Source: Campylobacter subantarcticus LMG 24377
GTDB taxonomy: Bacteria; Campylobacterota; Campylobacteria; Campylobacterales; Campylobacteraceae
NCBI RefSeq assembly: GCF_000816305.1
Contig: NZ_CP007773.1
Coordinates: 372,001 to 436,000, forward strand
Direction: 5' to 3'
Length of the DNA stretch: 64,000 nucleotides
Shown: positions 37,253 through 46,528 of the stretch, piece after piece
How positions within the stretch are numbered: the stretch's first letter is position 1
Layout: every line of letters starts with the position of its first letter
Notes under the pieces: generated by a model
What the model saw: only the letters and a program-made list of their open reading frames with translations
Databases searched by the model: none
Told to the model about the DNA's origin: nothing
Translations under genes and position numbers: made by a program

Positions 37253-37415
37253 GTGTTAACCTATCTATTTTTTGATATCTTAGTTGAATAGATTGAATAG
37301 TTTAGTGATTTTAAAATATGGATTTGATAAATCATTTATTTTTAGCAATTGAAGTGTTAGATTTATAAAAACTAAGCATTATAAAATCAACTTGTCTAAT
37401 TTTATAAAACATAGT

Positions 37416-37793
37416 TTACTTAATTTGAATGGTTTTTATTTTTTCAAATAAAATAGAAATAAATCCATCAAAAACAGGTAAATTTAATTCGGTGACTTCT
37501 CTTTGTTGTTTTCCCCACATGCATTCTGGAAAAAAAGCGTCTTCTTTAAAGCGTGCCATAACATGAAAATGCACTCTTGGTACGTAGTTTGCAAAGGAAG
37601 CTATGTTGATTTTTTCTGGGTTATAATACTCTCTAAGGCTTAATTCGCAAGCTAAAACATATTGAAAAAGCATATTTTGTAAAAAGGTTGGACAATTACT
37701 TAATTCTCTGTAATTTTCTTTAGTGAAAATTTTTACCCAAGGAATTTGAGAATTTTCTTTTTCTATAAATAAAAAATCATTTTCATAAATCAT
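37416..37793 (-). CDS. HIT-family nucleotide-binding protein
   Basis: About 125 residues from the ATG at 37793. The histidine-triad region is VPRVHFHVMARFKEDAFFPE, with HFHV in place of the classic HxHxH, and the fold blocks FLFIEKENSQIPWVKIF and LREYYNPEKINIASFANYV precede it. HIT proteins hydrolyse or transfer nucleotides; the substrate is unknown. The frame runs 4 codons further upstream (MRVN), but MIYEND is the usual family start. It is separated from fumC by a bidirectional terminator. Confidence 0.78.
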   Translation of the reverse strand: MIYENDFLFIEKENSQIPWVKIFTKENYRELSNCPTFLQNMLFQYVLACELSLREYYNPEKINIASFANYVPRVHFHVMARFKEDAFFPECMWGKQQREVTELNLPVFDGFISILFEKIKTIQIK

Positions 37794-37803
37794 ATTAACT
37801 CTC

Positions 37804-37834
37804 AAAAAAAGACTAGGTTTGTTTCTAGTCTTTT
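37804..37834 (-). terminator. Rho-independent terminator after fumC
   Basis: A 10-bp stem (AAAAGACTAG 37807-37816 with CTAGTCTTTT 37825-37834), an 8-nt loop and, on the minus strand, a run of Ts. It begins just after the fumC stop codon. Confidence 0.75.
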
Positions 37835-37836
37835 GA

Positions 37837-39228
37837 TTATTTTTTTGGTCCTATCATTTTTGTAGGATCTACAAATTTAGCAAAATCTTCTTCACTTACT
37901 AAGCCAAGTTCCGTAGCACTTTCTTTTAAAGAAATGCCTTTTTTGTGAGCATTTTTTGCAACTTTTGCTGCATTTTCATAGCCAATGTGTGGGTTTAATG
38001 CAGTTACTAGCATTAAAGAATTATGCAAGTTAAAATCAATTTTTTCTTTATTTGGCTCTATACCAACAGCACAATGGATATTAAATGAATGCATAGCATC
38101 AGCTAATAAATCAAGGCTTTGTAAGAAGTTATAAATAATCACAGGTTTGAAAACATTAAGCTCGAAATTTCCTTGGCTTGCTGCAAAGCCAATAGCTGCA
38201 TCATTTCCCATAACTTGCACTGCAACCATAGTTAAAGCTTCGCATTGAGTAGGATTAACCTTACCTGGCATGATAGAGCTTCCCGGTTCGTTCTCAGGTA
38301 TGTTTAGCTCACCAAGACCACATCTAGGACCACTTGCTAGCCATCTAATATCATTGGCTATTTTCATTAAATTTGCAGCTAAGCCTTTCATAGCCCCATG
38401 AGTAAAATTAATTGCATCATGGCTTGTTAGGGCATGGAATTTATTTGGACTTGAAACAAATTTAGTGCCTAAAAGATTGCTTAATTCTTCACTCACTTTT
38501 TCACTAAGTTCTGGATGGGCATTTAATCCTGTACCAACAGCTGTCCCACCTATTGCAAGTTCTCTTAATGTAGGTAAAGAAGCGATGATTTGTTCTTTCG
38601 AGTGAAGTAACATAGAAAGATATCCGCTAAATTCTTGAGCTAAGGTAAGTGGTGTAGCATCTTGAAGGTGAGTTCTTCCTATTTTAATAATTCCTTCAAA
38701 TTCTTTTACCTTTTTTTCAAAAGTTACAATAAGCTCATCTAAAGCAGGAATAAGTTTTTTCTCTACTTGCTCTACTGAAACTATACTCATAGCAGTTGGA
38801 AAAGTATCATTTGAACTTTGGCTCATATTTACATGATCATTTGGATGAACAAGCTTTTCTTTTCTAAAATCTCCACCCATAATTTCAGTTGCACGGTTTG
38901 CTATAACTTCGTTTATATTCATATTACTTTGCGTACCAGAGCCAGTTTGCCATATTGCTAGTGGGAAATTATCGTCGAATTTTCCTGCTATAATTTCATC
39001 ACAAGCTTGTACGATAGCATTTTTTTTAGCATCATCTAATTTGCCAAGTTTATTATTTACTAAAGCCAAAGATTTTTTAAGATTTGCAAAAGCATAAATT
39101 AAAACTTTTGGCATTTTTTCACAACCAATTTTAAAATTTTCAAAACTTCTTTCAGTTTGTGCTCCCCAATATTTATCATTAGGAACTTTAATCTCTCCCA
39201 TAGTATCGTGTTCGATTCTGTATTCCAT
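37837..39228 (-). CDS. fumC: Fumarate hydratase class II
   Basis: 463 residues with the family signature [17 protein letters not shown], the substrate-binding [19 protein letters not shown] and [17 protein letters not shown]. It hydrates fumarate to malate in the citric acid cycle; being the iron-free class II enzyme it tolerates oxygen. Full length. AAGG precedes the start. Confidence 0.97.
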   Translation of the reverse strand: MEYRIEHDTMGEIKVPNDKYWGAQTERSFENFKIGCEKMPKVLIYAFANLKKSLALVNNKLGKLDDAKKNAIVQACDEIIAGKFDDNFPLAIWQTGSGTQSNMNINEVIANRATEIMGGDFRKEKLVHPNDHVNMSQSSNDTFPTAMSIVSVEQVEKKLIPALDELIVTFEKKVKEFEGIIKIGRTHLQDATPLTLAQEFSGYLSMLLHSKEQIIASLPTLRELAIGGTAVGTGLNAHPELSEKVSEELSNLLGTKFVSSPNKFHALTSHDAINFTHGAMKGLAANLMKIANDIRWLASGPRCGLGELNIPENEPGSSIMPGKVNPTQCEALTMVAVQVMGNDAAIGFAASQGNFELNVFKPVIIYNFLQSLDLLADAMHSFNIHCAVGIEPNKEKIDFNLHNSLMLVTALNPHIGYENAAKVAKNAHKKGISLKESATELGLVSEEDFAKFVDPTKMIGPKK

Positions 39229-39318
39229 GGCCTTTCCTTGTAATAAAATAAGTTGTGATATTTAAACTAAATAAACCCTAAAGTTTGCTTATAATTTAAG
39301 AAGTATTTATGGAAATTA

Positions 39319-39350
39319 AAAAAGAAAGTGTAGTTTTTTCAAAACTACAC
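39319..39350 (-). terminator. Rho-independent terminator after glmS
   Basis: On the minus strand GTGTAGTTTT and AAAACTACAC form a 10-bp stem with a 3-nt loop, followed by TTTCTTTTTT. It stands 5 nt after the glmS stop. Confidence 0.8.
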
Positions 39351-39355
39351 AAATA

Positions 39356-41155
39356 TTATTCTACTGTAACACTTTTTGCTAGATTTCTTGGCATATCTAC
39401 ATCGTTGCCAAGTCTTATAGAAACTTCTAAAGCTAGAAGTTGTAAGATTACCATCATTTCGAAAAATTCGCACATATAGTGCTCTTGTTTTGAAGTTTTT
39501 ATAAAATCATCACTTAAATCAAAATCAAGTGGAGAGATAGCAAGTAAAGTAGAATCCCTTGCAGCAAGCTCTTCGACATTGGATTTTGTTTTTTCATAAA
39601 GACAATTTTGTGGCATTAATGCAACGGTAAAAAGCTCACTATCTGCTAGAGCAATAGGTCCATGTTTCATCTCTCCTGCAGGATAGCCTTCAGCATGTAA
39701 ATATGAAATTTCTTTTAATTTTAAAGCCCCTTCAAGCGCTAATGGGTAAAATACATCTCTTCCTATAAAGAAAAAGCCATGGCCATGCAAGTATCTTTTT
39801 GAAATTCTATGCACTTTTTCATGCAAGTTTTGTTCAACTTTAACGATGCTTGGTAAACTTCTTAGAGCTTTAATTTCTTTATTCATGTCTAAATTTGCTT
39901 TTTGTGCAAGATAAATTGCTAACATCCATAAAGTAGCAACTTGAGTAGCAAAAGCTTTGGTTGAAGCTACACCTTTTTCAATGCCCGCTCTGGTAAGTAA
40001 AGATATATCAGCCAAACGTACGATGTTAGAATTATCCACATTACATATTGCTAAAGTTTTAACTCCTTGTGCTTTTACTATTTTTAAAGCTTCTAATGTA
40101 TCTGCTGTTTCTCCACTTTGAGAGATTACTATAAAAAGAGTATTTTTACCTATAATAGCTTCTCTGTATCTAAATTCACTCGCAACTTCTACTTTAGTTT
40201 TAATCTTTGCAAGTCTTTCAAGTAAGTAAGCACCGCTTAATGCTGCATGATAACTTGTACCACAAGCACAAAGTGTAATTTCATCTATATTTTGTAACAG
40301 TGATTCATCTATATCTTCAAATACAATTTGATCACCCTGTAAACGACCCATGAGTACTTCGCCTAAAACTCTGCTTTGCTCGTAAATTTCTTTTTCCATG
40401 AAAAATCTATAACCATCTTTTTGAGCATAACTTTTATCTTGACTTAAAGCTACAAAGGTAGGTTGGATGCAAGCTTGATCATGACAAATTTTACATTCAT
40501 TTAAATTAACATATCCATAATCTCCATCTTCAAGATAAGCCACTTTATCAACCAAAGAAACTAAAGGAGCATCACTTGATGAAAAATAATATTCATTCTC
40601 ATTACTATTTTTTCCGATGATGAGTGGTATGGCATTTTTAGCAAAATAAATTGTATTTGGATCTTTTTTGCTTACAAGTAATATAGCAAAAGCACCTCTT
40701 AATCTAGATATAGTTTTTTGAAATGCTTCAAAGGGTTCTAAATTATTCGCATAGTGTTCAAATAAATGTACAATAACTTCAGTGTCAGTCTGGCTTAGAA
40801 AATTAATGCCTTCTTGTGTGAGTTTTGTTTTTAATTCTTGGTAATTTTCTATGATTCCATTGTGGATTACGCAAGAGTATTGACCTAAGTGTGGATGGGC
40901 ATTGATTTCAGTAGGCTTGCCATGGGTTGCCCAGCGTGTATGACCTATGGCAAGACCAAAGCCATCGCTACTAAAATCAGTTGTTTTATTGGCCAGGTTT
41001 TCTAATTTTCCAACCGCTTTAAAAAAATCTAACTCCCCATCTTTCATCACTGCTATACCAGCGCTATCATAGCCTCTATATTCAAGTTCTTTTAAGCCTT
41101 CTAATATGATTTTTTTCTTTTCTTTAGTTCCGATGTAGCCTACTATTCCACACAT
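39356..41155 (-). CDS. glmS: Glutamine--fructose-6-phosphate aminotransferase
   Basis: 599 residues: class II glutaminase domain with the N-terminal nucleophile Cys2 (MCGIVGYIGT) and two SIS isomerase domains (CGTSYHAAL, SQSGETADTL) ending in the typical NLAKSVTVE tail. It makes glucosamine-6-phosphate for peptidoglycan and lipooligosaccharide. It lies 3 nt after the GlnD-like gene. Confidence 0.97.
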   Translation of the reverse strand: MCGIVGYIGTKEKKKIILEGLKELEYRGYDSAGIAVMKDGELDFFKAVGKLENLANKTTDFSSDGFGLAIGHTRWATHGKPTEINAHPHLGQYSCVIHNGIIENYQELKTKLTQEGINFLSQTDTEVIVHLFEHYANNLEPFEAFQKTISRLRGAFAILLVSKKDPNTIYFAKNAIPLIIGKNSNENEYYFSSSDAPLVSLVDKVAYLEDGDYGYVNLNECKICHDQACIQPTFVALSQDKSYAQKDGYRFFMEKEIYEQSRVLGEVLMGRLQGDQIVFEDIDESLLQNIDEITLCACGTSYHAALSGAYLLERLAKIKTKVEVASEFRYREAIIGKNTLFIVISQSGETADTLEALKIVKAQGVKTLAICNVDNSNIVRLADISLLTRAGIEKGVASTKAFATQVATLWMLAIYLAQKANLDMNKEIKALRSLPSIVKVEQNLHEKVHRISKRYLHGHGFFFIGRDVFYPLALEGALKLKEISYLHAEGYPAGEMKHGPIALADSELFTVALMPQNCLYEKTKSNVEELAARDSTLLAISPLDFDLSDDFIKTSKQEHYMCEFFEMMVILQLLALEVSIRLGNDVDMPRNLAKSVTVE

Positions 41156-41158
41156 GTT

Positions 41159-43513
41159 TTACTCACTTATTAAGGATTTAAGAATTTGATCTTTATGATC
41201 TTGCAAACCTTCATTTTTGTGCAAAATCAAAATATTTCGCGTTCTTTCTTTTATCGTTTGAATTTTTGCTGCACTTAAGATAGTATCATATCTTGCAAGT
41301 ACATCCATCACATAAGCCATTAAACCTTTTTGATCTTTGGTATTTAGGGTTATTTTGGCATAGCTTTTGGAATAATTCATATCTAATTTTAATTCATCTT
41401 TTTTAATGTTTGGTTTTTTTGCTTTTTTTTGTACTTTTAAATGCAATTTAGAATTAAGTAAATTTTCTAAACTTTGTTTTTGGGTATCACTTACTATATC
41501 TGAATATTCAAATTTCAGATAAACTTTTTCCTCAAATAATTCAAAAAAACTCATAAAGACTAAATTTAAAGAACTTAAAGTGTTGAGTATATTTTCAAGA
41601 TTATTTTTTCTATTCATTATAAGTTCTAGAGTAAAATTATCTTGATTATCAAGCCAAAAAGTAAAATTTTCTTTTTGCGCAATCTGTGTTATTTTAATGA
41701 TTTTTTCAAAGCTATTTTTGATGAAAAAGAGATTGGATTTAATATGAGTGATATTATTTTGAGTTTGTTCATCAAGATCTAAAAAAGCCTTACTTCTTTT
41801 TAGAGTTTGTTCTTTTTTTACCCTTCTTTGACTCTCATCAATTAAATTCTCATCCTCAAAGCCTTCTAATGCATTTTGAAACAATCTTTCTAAACTTTTA
41901 TAATAAAAATGATTTTCTATACCCAAAGCTTTAGCATTGCAAAAAGATAAAAGATACAAGATTTTCAAGGTTTTGATATCACTTAGTTTGGAGATAAAAT
42001 TTAAAACAATGGTAGAATTATAAATATCTTCTTTTTCTATGATATCTTTAAAGGTATTAAAGTTTTTAAATAATCTTAGTCCAAAATCTAAAAGTTCATT
42101 TTCTACTTGAAATTTCCCCACATAAGCCCTGTAGATATTAGCTAGAGAAATTTCATTTTCTTCGTGAATAGCACTTAAAAGTATAGTGAGTTTAATGATT
42201 AAAAGTGTATTTTTCTCAAAATCATAATTTTTTGCTTCGAAGTATTTTAGGCAAAGCAAAGCCCTGTCTAATGCGCTATAAATTCCTTCTTCTTCGAGTA
42301 AAAATTTGCTTTGAGTAAGAGGCTTACAAAAATCTTTTAAGATATTTGCATCAGCAAGAAGCTTTAAGATACTATAAGAGTGATTCCTTTCTAAGATTTT
42401 TTTAAATAGCTCTAAATTTTCTCCATTATTCTGCGCTCTTTTTAAGGCAAAAACAAATTTAATGTCAAAGTTATAAGATTTATCATCTAATTGCAAAAGT
42501 TCGTTTAAAATCAAATTCAGCTGATATTTTTGTTCTAAGATGTCTAATGTATCATCTTGATCTTTATAAAAATTATATTCTTTATAGTGTTTTTCTTGGA
42601 TACACCTTACTAAAAAATGTGTGTAAATTCCACATGTTTGCATGCTTTGCATGGCTTTTTGGATAAGTATGGATTTAAGATCTAAATTTTTCTTTTCTTT
42701 TTTATGCATTAAGTTAGCAAGTTCTTGTGAATTTTGTATTAAAAATAAATTGGTATTTTTACCTTCTAAAAAATTCATTGCACATTTGAGCGAAAATAAA
42801 AAATCACTCGCAAGTTTAAATTCACTAAATTCTTTTTCATTGATAAAATTAAGCATATAATTTTTGGGAGAATCTTTAAATAAAATATTTAAATTTTCTA
42901 TATTTAGCTGTTCATTTAACCCACCAAAGTTTTTATTAATATCAAATTCTTGCTTAATTAAAGGTTGATAATAAGGATTAAATTCTTGCAAGATTTTTAG
43001 AGTAAATTCTTCTTTTAGCTCATCTTGTGCTTGAGAAATTTTTTCTTTGATTTGTTTGAATAAAATCTTAGATCCGCAAATATAACGAAATTGCAAAATA
43101 TCTTGTTTTAGCTCATTTTTGGCGATATTATAAAGTCCATTTATTTCACAAATTTGATAGTTAATACTTAAACCAATATCGTTTAAAGAAGTGATAAATG
43201 CTTTCATTAAGGGTTTAATATTATAAGCTTTTATATCTTTATAGATAAGCAATAAATCGATATTTTCTTTTATGCTTAAATTCATTTTAGCATATTGTTT
43301 AATAGCAATAATACAAAAAGGAATTTTGTCATTATGCGGAAAATAATCATCAAAAAAATCATTTAAAACAAGCTTATAAACATCTTCTATAAAACGATCA
43401 ATTTCTTTAGAGTGATAAAAACTAAATGAACCTTGTTTTAAAAAAAGTCTAGAGCAATGTACTTCATAGTTTTTTAAAGAATTTTTGAATTTTTGAATTT
43501 TTTGTATATTCAT
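41159..43513 (-). CDS. GlnD-like protein with degenerate catalytic sites
   Basis: 784 residues with the GlnD domain order: an N-terminal nucleotidyltransferase (about 30-200), an HD-type helical region (about 400-500) and C-terminal ACT repeats (about 650-784, with SYAKITLNTKDQKGLMAYVM). The transferase motif GGYGR-x-EL-x-SDIDLLL of GlnD aligns with KQYAK-x-NL-x-ENIDLLL (about 72-89): both glycines and the first Asp are lost. The HD site reads SAIHEEN. So uridylylation and deuridylylation are unlikely, and the ACT domains may now sense an amino acid for another purpose. It is first in the operon with glmS, which consumes glutamine. Confidence 0.75.
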   Translation of the reverse strand: MNIQKIQKFKNSLKNYEVHCSRLFLKQGSFSFYHSKEIDRFIEDVYKLVLNDFFDDYFPHNDKIPFCIIAIKQYAKMNLSIKENIDLLLIYKDIKAYNIKPLMKAFITSLNDIGLSINYQICEINGLYNIAKNELKQDILQFRYICGSKILFKQIKEKISQAQDELKEEFTLKILQEFNPYYQPLIKQEFDINKNFGGLNEQLNIENLNILFKDSPKNYMLNFINEKEFSEFKLASDFLFSLKCAMNFLEGKNTNLFLIQNSQELANLMHKKEKKNLDLKSILIQKAMQSMQTCGIYTHFLVRCIQEKHYKEYNFYKDQDDTLDILEQKYQLNLILNELLQLDDKSYNFDIKFVFALKRAQNNGENLELFKKILERNHSYSILKLLADANILKDFCKPLTQSKFLLEEEGIYSALDRALLCLKYFEAKNYDFEKNTLLIIKLTILLSAIHEENEISLANIYRAYVGKFQVENELLDFGLRLFKNFNTFKDIIEKEDIYNSTIVLNFISKLSDIKTLKILYLLSFCNAKALGIENHFYYKSLERLFQNALEGFEDENLIDESQRRVKKEQTLKRSKAFLDLDEQTQNNITHIKSNLFFIKNSFEKIIKITQIAQKENFTFWLDNQDNFTLELIMNRKNNLENILNTLSSLNLVFMSFFELFEEKVYLKFEYSDIVSDTQKQSLENLLNSKLHLKVQKKAKKPNIKKDELKLDMNYSKSYAKITLNTKDQKGLMAYVMDVLARYDTILSAAKIQTIKERTRNILILHKNEGLQDHKDQILKSLISE

Positions 43514-43595
43514 TTTTGAAAATTATTCCTTGCTTTAAATTTTTATTAATATCATACCAAAAATACTTTGTATTAAATTTTAAGTAAGTAGAAAT

Positions 43596-43601
43596 TATAA
43601 T
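43596..43601 (+). promoter_or_regulatory. -10 box of mqnE
   Basis: TATAAT lies 31 nt before the mqnE ATG in the gap between the divergent GlnD-like gene and mqnE, with the usual AT-rich upstream sequence and no -35 box. Confidence 0.5.
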
Positions 43602-43632
43602 TGTAGTTTTAAATTTAAAATATGGTAAAAAT

Positions 43633-44703
43633 ATGCAAACAATTATAGAAAAACTTGAAAATCAAGAAAGATTGAATGAAAAAGAAGCAAATAAGCTTTG
43701 GGATCTTGAGCTTTTTACTTTGGGCAAATACGCACAAAGAATTCGCACGAACTTACACGAAAAAAAGGTTTATTTTAATATTAATCGTCATATTAATCCT
43801 ACTAATATATGTGCAGATACTTGCAAATTTTGTGCTTTTTCAGCACATAGAAAAAATCCTAATCCTTATACTATGACACATGAAGAAATTATGAAAATTG
43901 TTGATGAAACGGTTCAAAGAGATACCAAAGAAATTCATATTGTTTCAGCACACAATAAAAATACATCATGGCAGTGGTATTTAGAAATTTTTAAAATGAT
44001 TAAAGAAAAATATCCATTTCTGCATATTAAGGCTTTGACTGCTGCGGAGATAGATTTTTTAAGTAGAACCTTTGGTATGAGTTATGAAGAAGTAATCAAA
44101 AAAATGCTTGAATATGGCGTAGATTCTATGCCGGGTGGTGGAGCTGAAATATTTGATGAGGAAGTTCGAAAAAAAATCTGCCACGGTAAAGTAAGTAGCG
44201 AAAATTGGCTAAAAATTCACAAACTTTGGCATGAAAAAGGTAAGCAGAGTAATGCAACTATGTTGTTTGGGCATATAGAAAGTAGAGAAAATAGAATTAA
44301 CCATATGATTAGATTAAGAGAACTTCAAGACCAAACGGGTGGATTTAATGCCTTTATTCCTTTGGTTTGGCAGCAAGATAATAGTTTTATCACAGGAAAA
44401 AAACCTCTAGGTTCAGTAGAAATTTTAAAAACTTTAGCTATTGCAAGGATAGTGCTTGATAATATCAAAAACATCAAAGCTTACTGGGCGACTATGGGTA
44501 TAAATTTAGCTATGGTGGCTCAAGATTTTGGTGCAAATGACTTAGATGGTACTATAGAAAAAGAAAGTATACAAAGTGCAGGTGGTGCAAAAAGTTCAAA
44601 TGGACTTAGCATGAAAACCTTTGTGGAGATGATTCAAAGTTCAGGTTATATTGCTGTAGAGCGTGATAGTTTGTATAATGAGTTAAGAACATATCAAGGA
44701 TAA
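43633..44703 (+). CDS. mqnE: Aminodeoxyfutalosine synthase (radical SAM)
   Basis: 356 residues with the radical-SAM cluster motif CADTCKFC (Cys 60, 64, 67), GGGAEIFDEEVRKKICHGK, and the futalosine-pathway C-terminal block (YWATMGINLAMVAQDFGAND). It joins the SAM adenosyl radical to the chorismate-derived enolpyruvyl benzoate in the futalosine route to menaquinone, the only quinone route in Campylobacter. The related MqnC has a similar motif, but the HINPTNIC start and position favour MqnE. It is followed after 2 nt by a purine permease, which fits with purine salvage from this pathway. Confidence 0.9.
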   Translation: MQTIIEKLENQERLNEKEANKLWDLELFTLGKYAQRIRTNLHEKKVYFNINRHINPTNICADTCKFCAFSAHRKNPNPYTMTHEEIMKIVDETVQRDTKEIHIVSAHNKNTSWQWYLEIFKMIKEKYPFLHIKALTAAEIDFLSRTFGMSYEEVIKKMLEYGVDSMPGGGAEIFDEEVRKKICHGKVSSENWLKIHKLWHEKGKQSNATMLFGHIESRENRINHMIRLRELQDQTGGFNAFIPLVWQQDNSFITGKKPLGSVEILKTLAIARIVLDNIKNIKAYWATMGINLAMVAQDFGANDLDGTIEKESIQSAGGAKSSNGLSMKTFVEMIQSSGYIAVERDSLYNELRTYQG

Positions 44704-44705
44704 AA

Positions 44706-46022
44706 ATGGATTTTTTTAAACTTAAAGAGCATAAAACTGATGTAAAAACTGAAATTTATGCAGGTATTGCTACTTTTTTGGCTATGATTTATATCATACC
44801 AGTAAATGCAAATATTATGAGTAATTCAGGTATGCCACTAGAAGCTTTGATTGTTGCAACAGCTTTGGTGACCATTATAGCAACGACTTTTAGTGCTTTG
44901 TTTTCTAACACTCCTGTGGCTATGAGTGTGGGTATGGGTTTAAATGCATACTTTACATTTAGTGTTTGCAATACCTATCAAGTTCCTTGGCAAAGCGCTT
45001 TGGGTGCGGTATTTTTATCAGGTGTTATTTTTACTTTATTATCTTTTACTAATTTTAGAATTTGGGTTATTAAAAGTATACCAAATGACTTAAGAAAAGC
45101 AATATCAGCTGGCATTGGGACTTTTATTGCTTTTATGGGTCTTGTACAAATGGGAATTATCACTAAAAATGAAGCAACTTTGGTGGGGTTGGGAGATTTT
45201 TCAAGTACTAAGGTGCTTTTTGGTCTATTTGGCTTGTTTTTGGTTTTTGTTTTTTGGGCATGGAGAATTAAAGCAGCGTTTATTTTAGCTGTTTTTGTAA
45301 GTGCTTTGTGTGCTTGGATTTTTGGTATTGATGGAGCGCAGTTTCCAGAACAAATTTTATCTTTACCTGTGATTAGTGGAGATAATGGTTTGAGTGCAAT
45401 TTTTGGTAAGCTTGATATCCAAGGTGCATTGGAGCTTAGTATGATACCAGTGGTATTGACGTTTTTTGTGACACAATTATTTGATAGTGTAGGTACTATT
45501 ACTGGTGTAGGTTCAAGAGGGAAAATTTTTGATGATCCAAAGCAAGGTGAGAAAAAATTAGGTAAAACCTTAGGGGCTGATGCAGCAAGTTCAGCTATGG
45601 GTGCAGTAGTTGGAACTTCTACTGTAACTGCTTTTGTGGAAAGTTCAGCAGGGGTAGAAGCAGGAGGTAGAACAGGTCTTACAGCTTTAGTTACTGCTAT
45701 ATGTTTTGTTTTTACTTTATTTTTATTGCCTGTGTTTAAAGCTATTCCTGCAAATTCGATTTACCCTATTTTAGTGCTTGTTGGGGTTTTGATGTTTATG
45801 GAAGTTGCAAGTATTAATTTTAAAGATAAAGCGATTGCAGTGAGTGCGTTTTTTATTATTATTATGATGCCACTGACTTATTCTATTACTACAGGTTTTG
45901 CATTTGGTTTTATTGCGTATTTATTGATGCGTCTTATGCAAAAAGAACTAGATAAAATTAATCTTGGTATCATTGTTTTAAGCGCGATTTCGCTGCTAGT
46001 ATTTTTATTACAATTTTTATAG
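44706..46022 (+). CDS. NCS2/AzgA-type purine permease
   Basis: 438 residues with about 12-14 membrane helices. Recognisable AzgA motifs are GIATFLAMIYIIPVNANIMS, SVGMGLNAYFTFSVC, the LFDSVGTITGVG-SRG block and GTSTVTAFVESSAGVEAGGR. The family imports adenine, hypoxanthine or guanine with protons. It sits between mqnE, which releases adenine through the pathway, and a phosphoribosyltransferase, so purine base salvage is a sensible role. Confidence 0.88.
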   Translation: MDFFKLKEHKTDVKTEIYAGIATFLAMIYIIPVNANIMSNSGMPLEALIVATALVTIIATTFSALFSNTPVAMSVGMGLNAYFTFSVCNTYQVPWQSALGAVFLSGVIFTLLSFTNFRIWVIKSIPNDLRKAISAGIGTFIAFMGLVQMGIITKNEATLVGLGDFSSTKVLFGLFGLFLVFVFWAWRIKAAFILAVFVSALCAWIFGIDGAQFPEQILSLPVISGDNGLSAIFGKLDIQGALELSMIPVVLTFFVTQLFDSVGTITGVGSRGKIFDDPKQGEKKLGKTLGADAASSAMGAVVGTSTVTAFVESSAGVEAGGRTGLTALVTAICFVFTLFLLPVFKAIPANSIYPILVLVGVLMFMEVASINFKDKAIAVSAFFIIIMMPLTYSITTGFAFGFIAYLLMRLMQKELDKINLGIIVLSAISLLVFLLQFL

Positions 46023-46031
46023 GAAGTGATT

Positions 46032-46472
46032 ATGTATTATTATGCTTATGAAGAATTTCAAAAAGAAATTATCCCTTTTACACGTAAAATTAAAGAAGAA
46101 TTTAATCCAGATGTTTTGCTTGCTATAGCAAGAGGTGGTATGACTTTAGGGCATTTTTTAGCTGAAGGTATGGGAAATAGAAATTTATTTTCTTTAAATT
46201 CAATTCATTATGAAGATACGCAAAAATTAGATACGATTAAAATTTTTAATATTCCTGATCTTAGTACATATAAGAAAATTCTTTTAGTAGATGATATTAT
46301 TGATAGCGGTGAAACAATGATAGAAATCAAAAGAGTTTTAATGGAAAAATACCCTCACTTAGAGCTTAAGGTTGCGAGTATTTTTTATAAGTCATCAGCC
46401 TTGTTAATTCCTGAATTTTATATCAAAGAAGCTAAAGAATGGATAGAATTTTTTTGGAATATTAAATTTTAG
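46032..46472 (+). CDS. Phosphoribosyltransferase (purine salvage type)
   Basis: 146 residues from the ATG at 46032 (AGGAA 6 nt upstream; a GTG two codons earlier lies within the spacer). The PRPP-binding loop is KILLVDDIIDSGETM, and LLAIARGGMTLGHFLAEG is the N-terminal PRTase block. It attaches a base to phosphoribose; the base cannot be read, but the neighbouring purine permease suggests a purine. The gap 46473-46528 holds the torA promoter and GAAAGGA. Confidence 0.88.
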   Translation: MYYYAYEEFQKEIIPFTRKIKEEFNPDVLLAIARGGMTLGHFLAEGMGNRNLFSLNSIHYEDTQKLDTIKIFNIPDLSTYKKILLVDDIIDSGETMIEIKRVLMEKYPHLELKVASIFYKSSALLIPEFYIKEAKEWIEFFWNIKF

Positions 46473-46528
46473 GCTTTTAAAAGAAATAATGTAATAATAT
46501 TTGCATATTACTTTGAAAGGATATTTTC

